A DNA stretch of 64,000 nucleotides from Nonlabens arenilitoris. Lineage in GTDB: Bacteria; Bacteroidota; Bacteroidia; Flavobacteriales; Flavobacteriaceae. A program made the translations under genes and the position numbers. Positions 1-9,438 of the stretch are shown piece by piece. Location: the NCBI RefSeq assembly GCF_002954765.1, contig NZ_MTPW01000001.1, forward strand, positions 2,431,501-2,495,500. The letters are read 5' to 3'. The notes beneath the pieces are model-generated. The model made no database searches, was not told where the DNA came from, and worked only from the letters and a program-made list of their open reading frames with translations. Numbering within the stretch: the first letter of the stretch is position 1; every line of letters starts with the position of its first letter.

Positions 1-1
1 C

Positions 2-133
2 ATTAATTCTGAGTTGCCATGGCCTATAAAACAATTGGATGAAAGAAGAGCCGAGTGCGAATTAGTAGCAAAAGCACATTTGACTAGACTTAATTTATCT
101 GAAGCAGATCATCAAAAAATAGTTTATTCTTAA
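2..133 (+). CDS. 3' end of a truncated unknown gene
   Basis: The frame starting at base 2 is open from the window edge to a TAA at 131-133 and gives 43 residues with a charged, helical look (ELPWPIKQLDERRAEC is part of it). The next gene starts 13 nt later on the same strand, so the two are probably co-transcribed. I do not recognise the family from this short C-terminus. Real coding is supported by the open frame and the tight spacing only. Confidence 0.5.
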   Translation: MNSELPWPIKQLDERRAECELVAKAHLTRLNLSEADHQKIVYS

Positions 134-146
134 TCTTATAGCAACT

Positions 147-1073
147 ATGAAATATTTTAGCCTTATTAACAAAAACCTTCTTTTCTTATTATTTATTTTA
201 TTAACTGGTTGTAAAAATGACTCAAATATTGAGGACTTAGACTCCTTAGAGACAAATATTGTTGAAACTGTAGAAAAAACAAATACAGGTAACCAAGACA
301 TAAATGTAAGTTTTCTCTTAGACCTATCAGATAGAATAAATCCTAAAAAATATCCTAATCCGACAATGGATTTTTATGAGCGTGATGCCGCATACATTCG
401 ATCTGTATCCACAGCTTTTTATTCACACTTAAGAGGAAAAAAAGTGCGATTAATGAATGATAAAATTCAAGTCTTTTTTGATCCTGAGCCTTTAAACCAA
501 AGAATAAATAAAATATCGAGTAATCTAAAATTTTCTTTTACTAGAAAAACAACCACAATAGAGAAAATTAGAGATGTTCGAAAGGTTTATGATTCTATGC
601 CAGTTGAAATATATAAACTAGCAATAGCAGATGATAAATATATAGGTTCTGATACATGGAAATTCTTTAAAACTAAAGTTAAAGATTATTGTATAGAAAA
701 AGATCACCGTAACATATTAGTCGTGTTAACTGATGGCTATATCTATCATAAGGATACCAAGTTTAAAGAAGAAAATAAAAGCACTTATTTAACACCTCAA
801 ACGATTAGAGCAGCTGGTTTGAATTCCAGTAAATGGGAAGAGAAGTTCAATGACCATGGTTATGGTTTTATCCCTGCAATAGAAGGTCTCGATAATTTAG
901 AAGTTTTAGTTTTAGGAATTAATCCTGATAATAAAAATCCGTATGAAGAAGATGTTATTAGGAAATACTGGAGTGAATGGTTTGATGCTATGGGAATAAA
1001 GAAATATGAGATTAAAACGGCAGGTCTTCCTGCTAACATGGATAAAGTTATCAAAGACTTTATACTTAAATAA
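147..1073 (+). CDS. lipoprotein with a von Willebrand A-like fold (putative)
   Basis: The 308-residue product starts with a type II signal peptide, a hydrophobic run ending in LLTGC with the lipid-attachment cysteine at residue 22, so it should be anchored in a membrane facing the periplasm or surface. After a Ser/Thr/Asn-rich linker comes the strand VSFLLDLSDR (about residues 54-63), and near residue 190 NILVVLTDGY. These resemble the first and third metal-site strands of VWA domains, although the usual DxSxS reads DLSDR. It follows the truncated upstream gene by 13 nt and precedes a small secreted protein by 6 nt, so the three form one transcription unit. Function is unknown and the VWA assignment is tentative. 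Confidence 0.6.
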   Translation: MKYFSLINKNLLFLLFILLTGCKNDSNIEDLDSLETNIVETVEKTNTGNQDINVSFLLDLSDRINPKKYPNPTMDFYERDAAYIRSVSTAFYSHLRGKKVRLMNDKIQVFFDPEPLNQRINKISSNLKFSFTRKTTTIEKIRDVRKVYDSMPVEIYKLAIADDKYIGSDTWKFFKTKVKDYCIEKDHRNILVVLTDGYIYHKDTKFKEENKSTYLTPQTIRAAGLNSSKWEEKFNDHGYGFIPAIEGLDNLEVLVLGINPDNKNPYEEDVIRKYWSEWFDAMGIKKYEIKTAGLPANMDKVIKDFILK

Positions 1074-1079
1074 AACGCA

Positions 1080-1445
1080 ATGAAACACATATTTACGACT
1101 ATTACATTCTTGTTTTTATCAAGCATGGTATTCTCACAATCCTGTGAAGAGCAAATTGAATATTTAGAAGATAACTACTACGGCTCTACCTACAGTAGCC
1201 CTACTAGTACAGCGATATCAAAAGTTACGTTTTATCAAGCTACGATAGATTACCGTACGGTTTATTTTGCGGTAGTGTGTTTTAAAAGCAAATACTCTTA
1301 CGGCTGTAGTGAGTATTTATATCAAGTAGGGTCCAATACAAAGTACAACTACTCTATGAACTATCTGGATAGCGCCGGAAAAGCTTTCTGGAGTTATATA
1401 GAACCCTATGGAGATAATTCACCTTGTGCGCCAGATTTAGATTAA
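1080..1445 (+). CDS. small secreted protein, KTSC-like
   Basis: The 121-residue product has a cleavable signal peptide (hydrophobic residues 3-18, likely cut after VFSQ). The mature part carries six cysteines, which would suit an oxidising periplasm. The block from ISKVTFY to AGKAFWSYI (about residues 47-106) follows the KTSC-domain pattern: an isoleucine-rich start, a Y-x-Y core and a closing S/A-G-K-x-F segment. KTSC domains are small and poorly understood, so no reaction can be named. It starts 6 nt after the lipoprotein gene and is the last gene before a likely terminator. Confidence 0.6.
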   Translation: MKHIFTTITFLFLSSMVFSQSCEEQIEYLEDNYYGSTYSSPTSTAISKVTFYQATIDYRTVYFAVVCFKSKYSYGCSEYLYQVGSNTKYNYSMNYLDSAGKAFWSYIEPYGDNSPCAPDLD

Positions 1446-1510
1446 TGCAGTATGGGTTTTTCTATTAAAATAAACTGCCTTTTTATAGATCATTTATTAT
1501 ATTCACAATC

Positions 1511-1566
1511 CCCTAAAACATAACTTTTCCTACATCATTGGATAAGTGTGGTTTAGGGTTTTTTTA
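1511..1566 (+). terminator. possible intrinsic terminator after the KTSC-like gene
   Basis: CCCTAAA (1511-1517) pairs with TTTAGGG (1552-1558), and the right arm runs straight into a T-rich tract at 1559-1566. The loop of 34 nt is long, so efficiency is doubtful. Confidence 0.4.
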
Positions 1567-1584
1567 TTAAATAATTCGAATTGT

Positions 1585-2747
1585 ATGAAAACTAAACTAA
1601 CCTTATTTTTTTATTCTTACTTCATACATTTTGGTGTACAGCACAAGAAGAAATAGCTGTAGAAACACTAGATCACAATATTGAGTTTGTGGAGATGATT
1701 AGCACAGTAAGTCCTGTGGCTGTTAATCCATATCTTGCAGTTTTTGGTACGGCACTGCTTTCTAAAATGGGATTTCATAATGACTATATTCATAACCATC
1801 CTTTTTATGACAATTGGTTTATCGTTATTCTATTTGGTTTTCTATTCGCATTTACAGCTATTATTGGAACTTTTGTAAAAACAAATCAAGTAACAGGTGT
1901 CATAGGGAATGCCGAAGATTTTCTAGAAACCAAAGCCTCTGTTTTAATTAACCTTATAGTGGTGCTTTTGCCCACGTTTTTAAACCAAGATCCTGTAATG
2001 GAACAGACTGTGGTGCAGGCTGGTTTTATAACACTTAGTTTAAAGGTCGCTTTATTACTTGTCATCACGACATATTTTGTAATCGTCATTTCTACTGTGC
2101 GTTATTTTATAGACTTGCTGGTATTTCTCTCTCCATTTCCATTAGTAGATAGCATTCTTAATTTGGTAAAAATTGGTTTTACTTTTGGTTTAGTCTTACT
2201 TAGTGTTTTTTATCCTTTGGCTGGTTTTGTTGTCACCATTATTATCTTTTTAATCTCTTTACTCTTATATAGACGTGCACGTCGCACCATACAGCGATTT
2301 AAATATTTGGTCCTCTATCCAGTTTATAATATGCGGAGGAATAAAGAGCAGATTTTAACAAACGGCGAGCAGCTCTCTATTTTAGTTTATAATAAAACCA
2401 AATATCATAAAATGAAAGCAGGTCGCATTGTGAGATTAGAAAAAGAAGGCGAGCGTCTATTTATATCCAGGCGCAAGTATTTTTTCTTTCCACATACGGT
2501 AGAACTAGATCTTAGTGGTGCATTTATAAAAAAAGGAATTCTATTTTCTTCTATTACAAATGCAGACCAGTCTGTGAGTTTGTTACTCAATCGCAGCTAT
2601 AAGAAACACTATGCAGAGATTGCTGCACAACTGAGTATAGATTATAATGAACCTGAAAATGTAGAAGCAGTAAATACCATATCCTTTTGGAAACGTCTCA
2701 AGACATTTTTTAATAAAAAAACTTTAAAAGAATTAAAAACTGCATAA
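1585..2747 (+). CDS. multi-pass membrane protein, N-terminus frameshifted
   Basis: From GTG 1689 the frame is open for 352 residues: three to five hydrophobic segments up to about residue 195, then a basic, soluble C-terminal half. The N-terminal stretch VNPYLAVFGTALLSKMG and the acidic helix after it recall DUF4126-type membrane proteins, but the match is weak. The likely true start is ATG 1585: its frame encodes MKTKLTLFF and then shifts. If the T run at 1606-1612 had eight bases instead of seven, the frame would continue through a normal signal peptide ending CTAQ and join the downstream frame without a stop. I therefore read this as one gene with a one-base deletion, real or artefactual. 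Function unknown. Confidence 0.55.
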
Positions 2748-2766
2748 GAAATCATACGTGATTTCT
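2747..2766 (+). terminator. hairpin after the membrane protein gene
   Basis: AGAAATCA and TGATTTCT form a perfect 8-bp stem with a 4-nt loop immediately after the stop codon. No clear T run follows, so it may be only a 3'-end stabiliser. Confidence 0.35.
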
Positions 2767-2812
2767 GTATAAAGAATAGTAGTTTTAGAATTCTATTAAT
2801 CAATAAAAATAA

Positions 2813-2828
2813 CGCTTTCGCGAAAGCG
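2813..2828. repeat. dispersed 16-bp palindrome, copy 1
   Basis: Perfect CGCTTTCGCGAAAGCG, extended to 18 bp by flanking A and T. It sits 21 nt upstream of the hsdM start codon. Confidence 0.85.
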
Positions 2829-2849
2829 TAAACTAACATAATCCCCTAA

Positions 2850-4409
2850 ATGGCAAAAAAGAAACAAGTAAAAGAAAAATCAATTGAGGAATCCCTATGG
2901 CAAAGCGCTAACAAATTGCGTGGTAGTGTAGAAAGTGCCGAATATAAACACGTCGTACTAGGACTGATATTCCTCAAATTTGCAAGTGATAAATTTGAAG
3001 TGCGCCGCGCCCAATTGATTGAAGAAGGAAAAGAAAAATACCTAGAAATGGCGGCTTTCTATAACGAGAAGAATGTCTTTTTTCTAGAACCTAGTTCAAG
3101 GTGGAGCTATATCATCGATAATGCAAAGCAAGACGATATTGCCATTAAGATCGATACGGCTTTGCACCAGATTGAAAAAGCAAACCCTAGTCTTAAAGGT
3201 GCGCTGCCCGATAATTATTTTTCCAGATTGCAACTCGATAAAAGTAAACTGGGCGCATTGCTGGACACTATTAATAAAATAGACACGCAAAAGGATGAAG
3301 CGACTGATATTGTAGGACGCGTCTATGAATATTTCTTAAGCAAGTTTGCACTGGCCGAGGGAAAAGGTAAAGGAGAATTCTACACACCTAAGAGTATTGT
3401 AAATCTTATTGCAGAGATGATAGAACCCTATGAAGGGATTATCTATGATCCTGCTTGTGGCTCTGGTGGTATGTTTGTGCAATCCATTAAATTTATAGAA
3501 AACCACAACGGTAATAAGAAGAACATCTCTATTTACGGTCAGGAATATACAAATACGACCTATAAACTTGCCAAAATGAACCTCGCCATACGTGGTATCG
3601 CTGGAAATCTAGGCGCTGTAGCGGCCGACACTTTTGCACGCGACCAGCATCCAGATCTTAAAGCCGACTATATCATGGCAAATCCACCCTTTAATCAAAA
3701 GGACTGGCGTGCCGAAAATGAACTTACCGATGATCCCAGATGGCAAGGCTATGAAACGCCACCTAAGTCTAATGCCAACTATGCGTGGATTCTCAACATG
3801 GTCGCAAAACTATCTGATCAAGGCGTTGCTGGTTTTATACTCGCAAACGGTGCGTTAAGCGGTGGCGGCGAGGAATATAAAATACGTAAGAAACTCATTG
3901 AGAATAACCTAGTAGAAGCTATTGTGATTTTGCCTAGAGCAATGTTTTATACCACAGATATTAGTGTGACGCTTTGGATCATTAATAAAAATAAAAAAGC
4001 ACATACGCGTAAAATAGGTGATGTAGAAAGGCAATACCGCTTTCGCGAAAACGAAGTCTTATTCATGGACCTGAGACAACGAGGCATACCGTTTGAGAAA
4101 AAGTTTATCCAGTTTAGTGACGAGAATATTACTGAAATTACTGATACGTATCACAACTGGCAACAAGTCGATGGCAATTATAAAGATGTGCCAGAATTTT
4201 GCGCCAGTGTCACTAATAAAGAGATTGAGAAAAAAGACTTCTCCCTAGTACCAAGTAAATACATTGAATTTGTCAACCGTGATGAGCAAGTGGACTACCA
4301 CGATAAAATGGCAGAGCTTCAAACCACCGTTAAGTCATTGATGCAAGAAAAAGCGCAAAACGATACCGCACTGGCAGCAGTCTTTAAAAAGATGGGTTAT
4401 GAAATCTAA
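2850..4409 (+). CDS. hsdM: type I restriction-modification methyltransferase subunit
   Basis: HsdM adds a methyl group to adenine in the bipartite site chosen by HsdS, and is also needed for the restriction complex. The 519-residue protein has the expected order: a helical N-terminal domain (HsdM_N, about 10-150), the AdoMet-binding motif DPACGSGGMF at about 200-209, and the catalytic NPPF at 278-281, the form used by N6-adenine enzymes. Length is normal for the family. Its stop overlaps the hsdS start by 11 nt, which indicates translational coupling. The start codon lies directly after ATCCCCTAA, a 10-mer that recurs in the window. A near-perfect copy of the dispersed palindrome lies in the coding sequence at 4038-4053. 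Confidence 0.95.
   Translation: MAKKKQVKEKSIEESLWQSANKLRGSVESAEYKHVVLGLIFLKFASDKFEVRRAQLIEEGKEKYLEMAAFYNEKNVFFLEPSSRWSYIIDNAKQDDIAIKIDTALHQIEKANPSLKGALPDNYFSRLQLDKSKLGALLDTINKIDTQKDEATDIVGRVYEYFLSKFALAEGKGKGEFYTPKSIVNLIAEMIEPYEGIIYDPACGSGGMFVQSIKFIENHNGNKKNISIYGQEYTNTTYKLAKMNLAIRGIAGNLGAVAADTFARDQHPDLKADYIMANPPFNQKDWRAENELTDDPRWQGYETPPKSNANYAWILNMVAKLSDQGVAGFILANGALSGGGEEYKIRKKLIENNLVEAIVILPRAMFYTTDISVTLWIINKNKKAHTRKIGDVERQYRFRENEVLFMDLRQRGIPFEKKFIQFSDENITEITDTYHNWQQVDGNYKDVPEFCASVTNKEIEKKDFSLVPSKYIEFVNRDEQVDYHDKMAELQTTVKSLMQEKAQNDTALAAVFKKMGYEI
4038..4053. repeat. dispersed palindrome, imperfect copy 2 inside hsdM
   Basis: Matches CGCTTTCGCGAAAGCG with one difference (A for G near the end). 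It is read in frame as part of YRFRENEV, so it may be a chance or degenerate copy. Confidence 0.5.
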
Positions 4410-5688
4410 TTATAGACTTTTGGGTGACTATATAAGAAAGGTCAATAATCGGAATAATCCTATCATTTCAGAAGATTTGAGAGGATTGAGTATGAATAAA
4501 GAATTCAGGAAATCCACTTCAAATATCGTAGGGACTGATTTGTCCAAGTATAAGCTTGTTCATAAAAATCAATTTGCATGTGATTTTATGTCAGTCATAC
4601 GAGTGCATAAATTACCTGTTGTATTACATACTGAAGTAGAACCGGTTATTGTTTCTCCTGCATACATAACATTTGAGGTTATCGATCAGAAACAATTATT
4701 ACCAGAATATTTAATGATGTGGTTCAGAAGATCAGAATTTGATAGGTACGCAGATTTTAGATGTGATAGTGCCATAAGAGGTGGATTTAAGTGGGATGAG
4801 CTTTGCGAGGTAGAATTACCAGTTCCATCTCTAGAAAAACAACAAGAAATTGTAGATGATTATAATACAGTACAAGACCGTATACGTATTAACGGAGAGC
4901 TTAATACCGCACTAGAAGAAACTGCGCAGGCGTTGTATAAACATTGGTTTGTGGACTTCGAGTTTCCTATTTCCCTTTGTCACACTGAGCCTGTCGAAGT
5001 GCGACTCGAAGACGATGTTAATGTCGAAAATATAGACCACTCAAAAGGCTACAAATCCAGCGGTGGCGCTATGGTTTATAATGAGGAATTGGATCAGGAG
5101 ATTCCTGTGGGATGGGAAGTGGTAAGTTTTTTAGATGAACTAAATATAAACGGTGGTGGAACTCCTAAAACAACAAATCCTAATTTTTGGGACGGTGCAA
5201 TACCGTTTTTCACACCTAAAGATGTTAGCAAATCTTTCTTTACCGTAAATGTAGAAAAATATTTGACTCAAGAAGGATTAGATAACTGTAGCAGCAAATT
5301 ATATAAGAAAAATACCATTTTCATAACAGCGAGAGGAACAGTTGGAGCTATTTCAATGTCTGGAAGAGACATGGCCATGAATCAAAGCTGTTATGCTTTT
5401 ATTGACAAGGATAATTTACAATTTTATGGTCATCAATTAGCAAAATTTGCAATTGATAATTTGAAAAGACAAGCCGTAGGTGCGGTTTTTAGTGCTTTGG
5501 TTACAAAAGATTTTGAAAGTACAATGATTTTAAAACCATCACTAACTGTAAAACTGAAGTTTAATGACTTATTGGAACCTATTTATTCAAATATTTTAAA
5601 TGCGCAAATAGAGAATATTAAACATCGTGAATTAAGTGATTTACTCCTTTCAAAAATGGCAACGGTATTAGATCACAAAGAGTTGTGA
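4399..5688 (+). CDS. hsdS: type I restriction-modification specificity subunit
   Basis: HsdS recognises the split target DNA and carries HsdM and HsdR. The 429-residue protein has two target-recognition halves. The first spans about residues 5-155 and ends in the conserved helix with PVPSLEKQQEIV. The second starts near VGWEVVSFLDELN at about 237, with TPKTTNPNFWDG, the typical opening of a recognition domain, and AITARGTVG-like residues further on. Central and C-terminal helices would form the spacer coiled coils. The gene overlaps hsdM by 11 nt. The linker between the halves contains a dispersed-repeat-like segment (SLCHTEPVEVRLE) that looks inserted. Recognition halves evolve fast, so the target cannot be predicted. 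Confidence 0.93.
   Translation: MKSNYRLLGDYIRKVNNRNNPIISEDLRGLSMNKEFRKSTSNIVGTDLSKYKLVHKNQFACDFMSVIRVHKLPVVLHTEVEPVIVSPAYITFEVIDQKQLLPEYLMMWFRRSEFDRYADFRCDSAIRGGFKWDELCEVELPVPSLEKQQEIVDDYNTVQDRIRINGELNTALEETAQALYKHWFVDFEFPISLCHTEPVEVRLEDDVNVENIDHSKGYKSSGGAMVYNEELDQEIPVGWEVVSFLDELNINGGGTPKTTNPNFWDGAIPFFTPKDVSKSFFTVNVEKYLTQEGLDNCSSKLYKKNTIFITARGTVGAISMSGRDMAMNQSCYAFIDKDNLQFYGHQLAKFAIDNLKRQAVGAVFSALVTKDFESTMILKPSLTVKLKFNDLLEPIYSNILNAQIENIKHRELSDLLLSKMATVLDHKEL
4973..5003 (+). repeat. REP-like element inside the hsdS linker
   Basis: The stretch contains CACACTGAGCCTGTCGAAGT. It resembles the dispersed REP-type sequence (in reverse, CTTCGACAGGCTCAGTGTG) seen in many Bacteroidota genomes. It is in frame, codes for SLCHTEPVEVR, and lies between the two recognition halves where length is tolerated. 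The identification is from memory of that repeat family. Confidence 0.55.
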
Positions 5689-5706
5689 ATTAGATAAGAA
5701 TGTGAA

Positions 5707-8700
5707 ATGAATACGGAAATTAAGAATAAAGAGATTAGTAGAAAGCAGCAGTTTAAAAACTGGTTGAATAAAAAGCTTATTCTGTTTTCTACGAGATTTC
5801 TACTTGAAAAACAAGAACCAATTCTTAACAACGAAAAAGAAAGATCTTTTAATTCTTTATCTCCTGTTTCTGATGTCATACAGCATAAACAATATTGTGA
5901 TGCTTTGAATTGGGCTTTGCAAAATCGTAAGAAAGAAGATATTAAAAATATAGCGTTAACAGGTACTTATGGATCTGGAAAGAGTAGTATTCTAAAAACG
6001 CTTCAGGAAACCAATGAAGATAATTCATTACACTTTTTGAATATCTCGTTAGCTAGTTTCAAGGATGAACCTTATTTGAATGAAGAAGGTGAACAGATAA
6101 AACTACTTGATAATGCTAAAATAGCTGCAAGAAAAGATCAATTAAGACTCATTGAACTCAGTATTCTTCAGCAAATATTTTATCATGAGGAACAAAAAAA
6201 TATTCCAGATTCGAGATTTAAAAAAGTAAGATCTTTTACTAATCAAAATTTAAAAAAGGCTTCGTTTTTGGTTCTATTGTTTATAGGTTGTGTAGTTTAC
6301 CTTTTATATCTTCCAAAAATTCAGGATAGTATTGGTATCGATTATTTAAAATCTTACCGTTGGGTAAATATTATTTTCAAGGTGCTTTCCTTGCTAACAA
6401 TAATATTTCTTTCTTATTATTTGGTTAAAAGGCTTATTCAATTCTTTCAGAAATTTACTGTCAATAAACTAAATTTCAATAGTCTTGAAATTGAAGTTTC
6501 TGAAAAAGTAGATAAGTCTATTTTGAATCATCACATTGATGAGATTCTTTACTTCTTTGAAGCCAGTGATTACAATGTTGTTATCGTCGAAGATCTAGAT
6601 CGCTTTAAGCAGACTGAGATATTTACTAAACTTAGAGAGGTTAACTTATTAATCAATAATTCTAAACCTATCAATAAACACGTAGTTTTTATTTACGCTG
6701 TTCGAGACGAGATGTTTCAAGGTTCAGAAAGGACTAAGTTTTTTGATTTTATAGTTCCAGTTATACCAGTTATTAATTATTCTAACTCTAAGGAGAAGCT
6801 TTTAAGTTCTCTCAAGGCTCATAATTATGAGGTGCATTTACCTTTGATTAATGAGATAGCATTCTTTATAGATGATATGCGCTTGCTATATAATATTGCG
6901 AATGAATTTGCTATTTACAAGCAAAAACTTCAGTCGAGCAAACATAATCAACAGAAACTTTTGGCATTAATTGTCTATAAGAATTTACATCCTTCAGACT
7001 TTGTGGATTTATTAAATCAAGAAGGAGTGCTTTATCAAATACTTCATATATCAAAGGCGGTTTTGTTAGTTCCAAAGACTGAAGCCTTAGAATTAAAGGT
7101 CTCTTCTCTAGAGAAAGAGATAGACAAGTTGAAACAAATTCGAATTACTGACGAAATTGAATTACGTAAAAAATACGTTTTAGAAATTTTAATTTCATCT
7201 CCCGATAATAAAAGTGCAAATTATATTAGAATGAACAATCAGAATTATAGGCCAAAAGTTCTGATTGAGGATTCTGAAATGTTTGAATTGTTAACTAAAC
7301 AAAATTATCAGGGCTATGACAATAGAAATGGTCAATTCTCTTTCAATTTAAGATTCTCTGATCTTGAACAAAAAATACATCCTGGTTATACATATAGAGG
7401 CTATATGTCACAAATAAATAAAATAAATATAGGAAAGATTTCTAATTTGAAAAATGAAATTGACACTCTGAAAGAACAATTAAACAAAGTTCATAGATTG
7501 CCTATCAAAGATTTAATTGTAGATAAAAAAATAGACAAAGCTAATGCCAAACAATCAAATTTGATTTATTCTTTAGTTTCATTAGGTTTTATAGCTGAAG
7601 ACTACTTAGATTATATCAGTTATTTCTATGAAGGTGATTTGTCACGAGCTGATTTTGCTTTTATCATGGATAATAGAAATAATAAACGAAATGATTTTGA
7701 TTTTGTACTTGATAATGTCCAAAGTGTTTTCAATAAAATGTCTGTCATTCATTTTGAAAGAAGTAGTTGTTTAAATTTTCAATTGATAGATTACGTAGTA
7801 GGTAATTTGTTATTAGATGAGAAATCATATAAAATTTTAGCACAATTCAACAATGAGGAAGCCATCTACAGAAGTTTTGTTTTTGACTTTATAGATAGAA
7901 ATATAAAGGTCACTCAATTCATATCTCGTGTGTTTAGTGATTCCAAAAAATTGTGGAAAAACATTTTGATTCACGAACCTATAGAAAGTGTTAGATTAAT
8001 AAAATTGGTTGAAATTATGGTTTCTTCTTTATCCGTAGATTCGATTAATGAATTAGAAGATAATGATTCATTAATTGATTTCATTAATAAAAATCCACTT
8101 GTCCTTAATAAAATCGATAAAAATAGAAAAGATGATTTGTTTTTTATTCTTGATATAAAAGTTGAAAACCTATCTGAAGTACCATTCGAATCGGAACTTT
8201 TTGAAAACTTAGAGTCATTCCAGAATTATGAGATGAATATTGAAAACATTCGATCTGTATTAAAAAATCATGATGTATATGATGAAAAATTATTTTTAAA
8301 CTCAAATTACACCGCAATTATTGAATCTGGAATTGATAGTTTAATTGATTACGTCGAAGTTGAAATTAGTGATTATGTACGAAAAGTTTTTTGCCAAATA
8401 AAAGAAAACAATCAAGAGTCTACTGATTCACTAATGAAACTTTTGAATAATGTTTCACTTGACGTAAATTGGAAAGAAAACGTCCTTGTTAAATCAGATA
8501 ATAAAATTGTCCGAGCTCAAGACTTCGATTTTTATAATGAAATGAGAAATTTTCTTATGACAAATACCGGTCTCGAACCTAATTGGAATAATGTTATATA
8601 TGATTACAGTTTTAACGAAAATACTATTACCGAAAAGCTTTTGGTCTTTTTAAATAATAAAAAAAACGCCATTGCTTTAAGTCAAAATTCTAATGGTTTA

Positions 8701-9426
8701 AATGGCAAAGAAAATTTAAACTTTAGAGAGACATTTATTTTAAATGATCATATCGATAATTTATTATATGAAATGTATTTAAATGTGTTTCCTCAAGCTT
8801 GGGATGGTTTGAATATTCAAGGACTTTCAATACCTAAAATTGAATTGTTGATTAAAAATAAAAGGTATGATTTTTCAGAACCCAATTATATAAGAATTGA
8901 GAATTATTATCCCAAATTATTACCTCTTTATTTAGGTGTTTACTTGAAAGAATTTAACAAGTATCTAATTGAAAAAAAGATCGATGAATCTATAATGGCT
9001 GACATTTTGAAGAGTTTAAGTTTAACAGCTGAGGAGAAAATATCACTAATTGAGATCTACGATAAAAATCATTCCATATCAAGCGTTAAATTACTAGAAC
9101 AAGTATTAAGCGTCTTCTTAAGAGAAAATTCATTGAATTTACGTAATGAAACAAAATTTGAAATACTAGATCTAGAAAATTTGAAAAGAGAACATCGAAT
9201 CAAATTGATTACTTCTATAAATAAAAATTTGTTAGATTCTGAGTATTTAAGAAAAGAACTTATAAAAATGGGTGGTGATTATGAGAAGTTAACAGAATAT
9301 GGTCCAATGCCAAGTTTTACAAATACGTTATCTAATCAGTTGTTTTTTGATTTGCTTTTAGAAAACGATATGGTATCTAAGGTTATACCAAAAGGAAATA
9401 AAATTAAAGTAACCACATTTAAGTAA
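5707..9426 (+). CDS. KAP/YobI-like P-loop NTPase with two membrane helices
   Basis: The 1239-residue protein has Walker A GTYGSGKSS at about residues 86-94, preceded by IKNIAL as in YobI-type and KAP NTPases. Two membrane helices lie at about 190-206 and 223-245. A Walker B-like strand VVIVEDLDRF follows at about 295-304. Placing membrane helices between Walker A and B is characteristic of KAP NTPases. Residues from about 440 contain coiled-coil-like stretches and a long region I do not recognise. It sits 18 nt after hsdS and before a DUF262 protein, within a type I R-M operon, so I infer an accessory anti-phage role at the inner membrane. The exact activity is unknown. Confidence 0.75.
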   Translation: MNTEIKNKEISRKQQFKNWLNKKLILFSTRFLLEKQEPILNNEKERSFNSLSPVSDVIQHKQYCDALNWALQNRKKEDIKNIALTGTYGSGKSSILKTLQETNEDNSLHFLNISLASFKDEPYLNEEGEQIKLLDNAKIAARKDQLRLIELSILQQIFYHEEQKNIPDSRFKKVRSFTNQNLKKASFLVLLFIGCVVYLLYLPKIQDSIGIDYLKSYRWVNIIFKVLSLLTIIFLSYYLVKRLIQFFQKFTVNKLNFNSLEIEVSEKVDKSILNHHIDEILYFFEASDYNVVIVEDLDRFKQTEIFTKLREVNLLINNSKPINKHVVFIYAVRDEMFQGSERTKFFDFIVPVIPVINYSNSKEKLLSSLKAHNYEVHLPLINEIAFFIDDMRLLYNIANEFAIYKQKLQSSKHNQQKLLALIVYKNLHPSDFVDLLNQEGVLYQILHISKAVLLVPKTEALELKVSSLEKEIDKLKQIRITDEIELRKKYVLEILISSPDNKSANYIRMNNQNYRPKVLIEDSEMFELLTKQNYQGYDNRNGQFSFNLRFSDLEQKIHPGYTYRGYMSQINKINIGKISNLKNEIDTLKEQLNKVHRLPIKDLIVDKKIDKANAKQSNLIYSLVSLGFIAEDYLDYISYFYEGDLSRADFAFIMDNRNNKRNDFDFVLDNVQSVFNKMSVIHFERSSCLNFQLIDYVVGNLLLDEKSYKILAQFNNEEAIYRSFVFDFIDRNIKVTQFISRVFSDSKKLWKNILIHEPIESVRLIKLVEIMVSSLSVDSINELEDNDSLIDFINKNPLVLNKIDKNRKDDLFFILDIKVENLSEVPFESELFENLESFQNYEMNIENIRSVLKNHDVYDEKLFLNSNYTAIIESGIDSLIDYVEVEISDYVRKVFCQIKENNQESTDSLMKLLNNVSLDVNWKENVLVKSDNKIVRAQDFDFYNEMRNFLMTNTGLEPNWNNVIYDYSFNENTITEKLLVFLNNKKNAIALSQNSNGLNGKENLNFRETFILNDHIDNLLYEMYLNVFPQAWDGLNIQGLSIPKIELLIKNKRYDFSEPNYIRIENYYPKLLPLYLGVYLKEFNKYLIEKKIDESIMADILKSLSLTAEEKISLIEIYDKNHSISSVKLLEQVLSVFLRENSLNLRNETKFEILDLENLKREHRIKLITSINKNLLDSEYLRKELIKMGGDYEKLTEYGPMPSFTNTLSNQLFFDLLLENDMVSKVIPKGNKIKVTTFK

Positions 9427-9438
9427 ACGATACAAATA

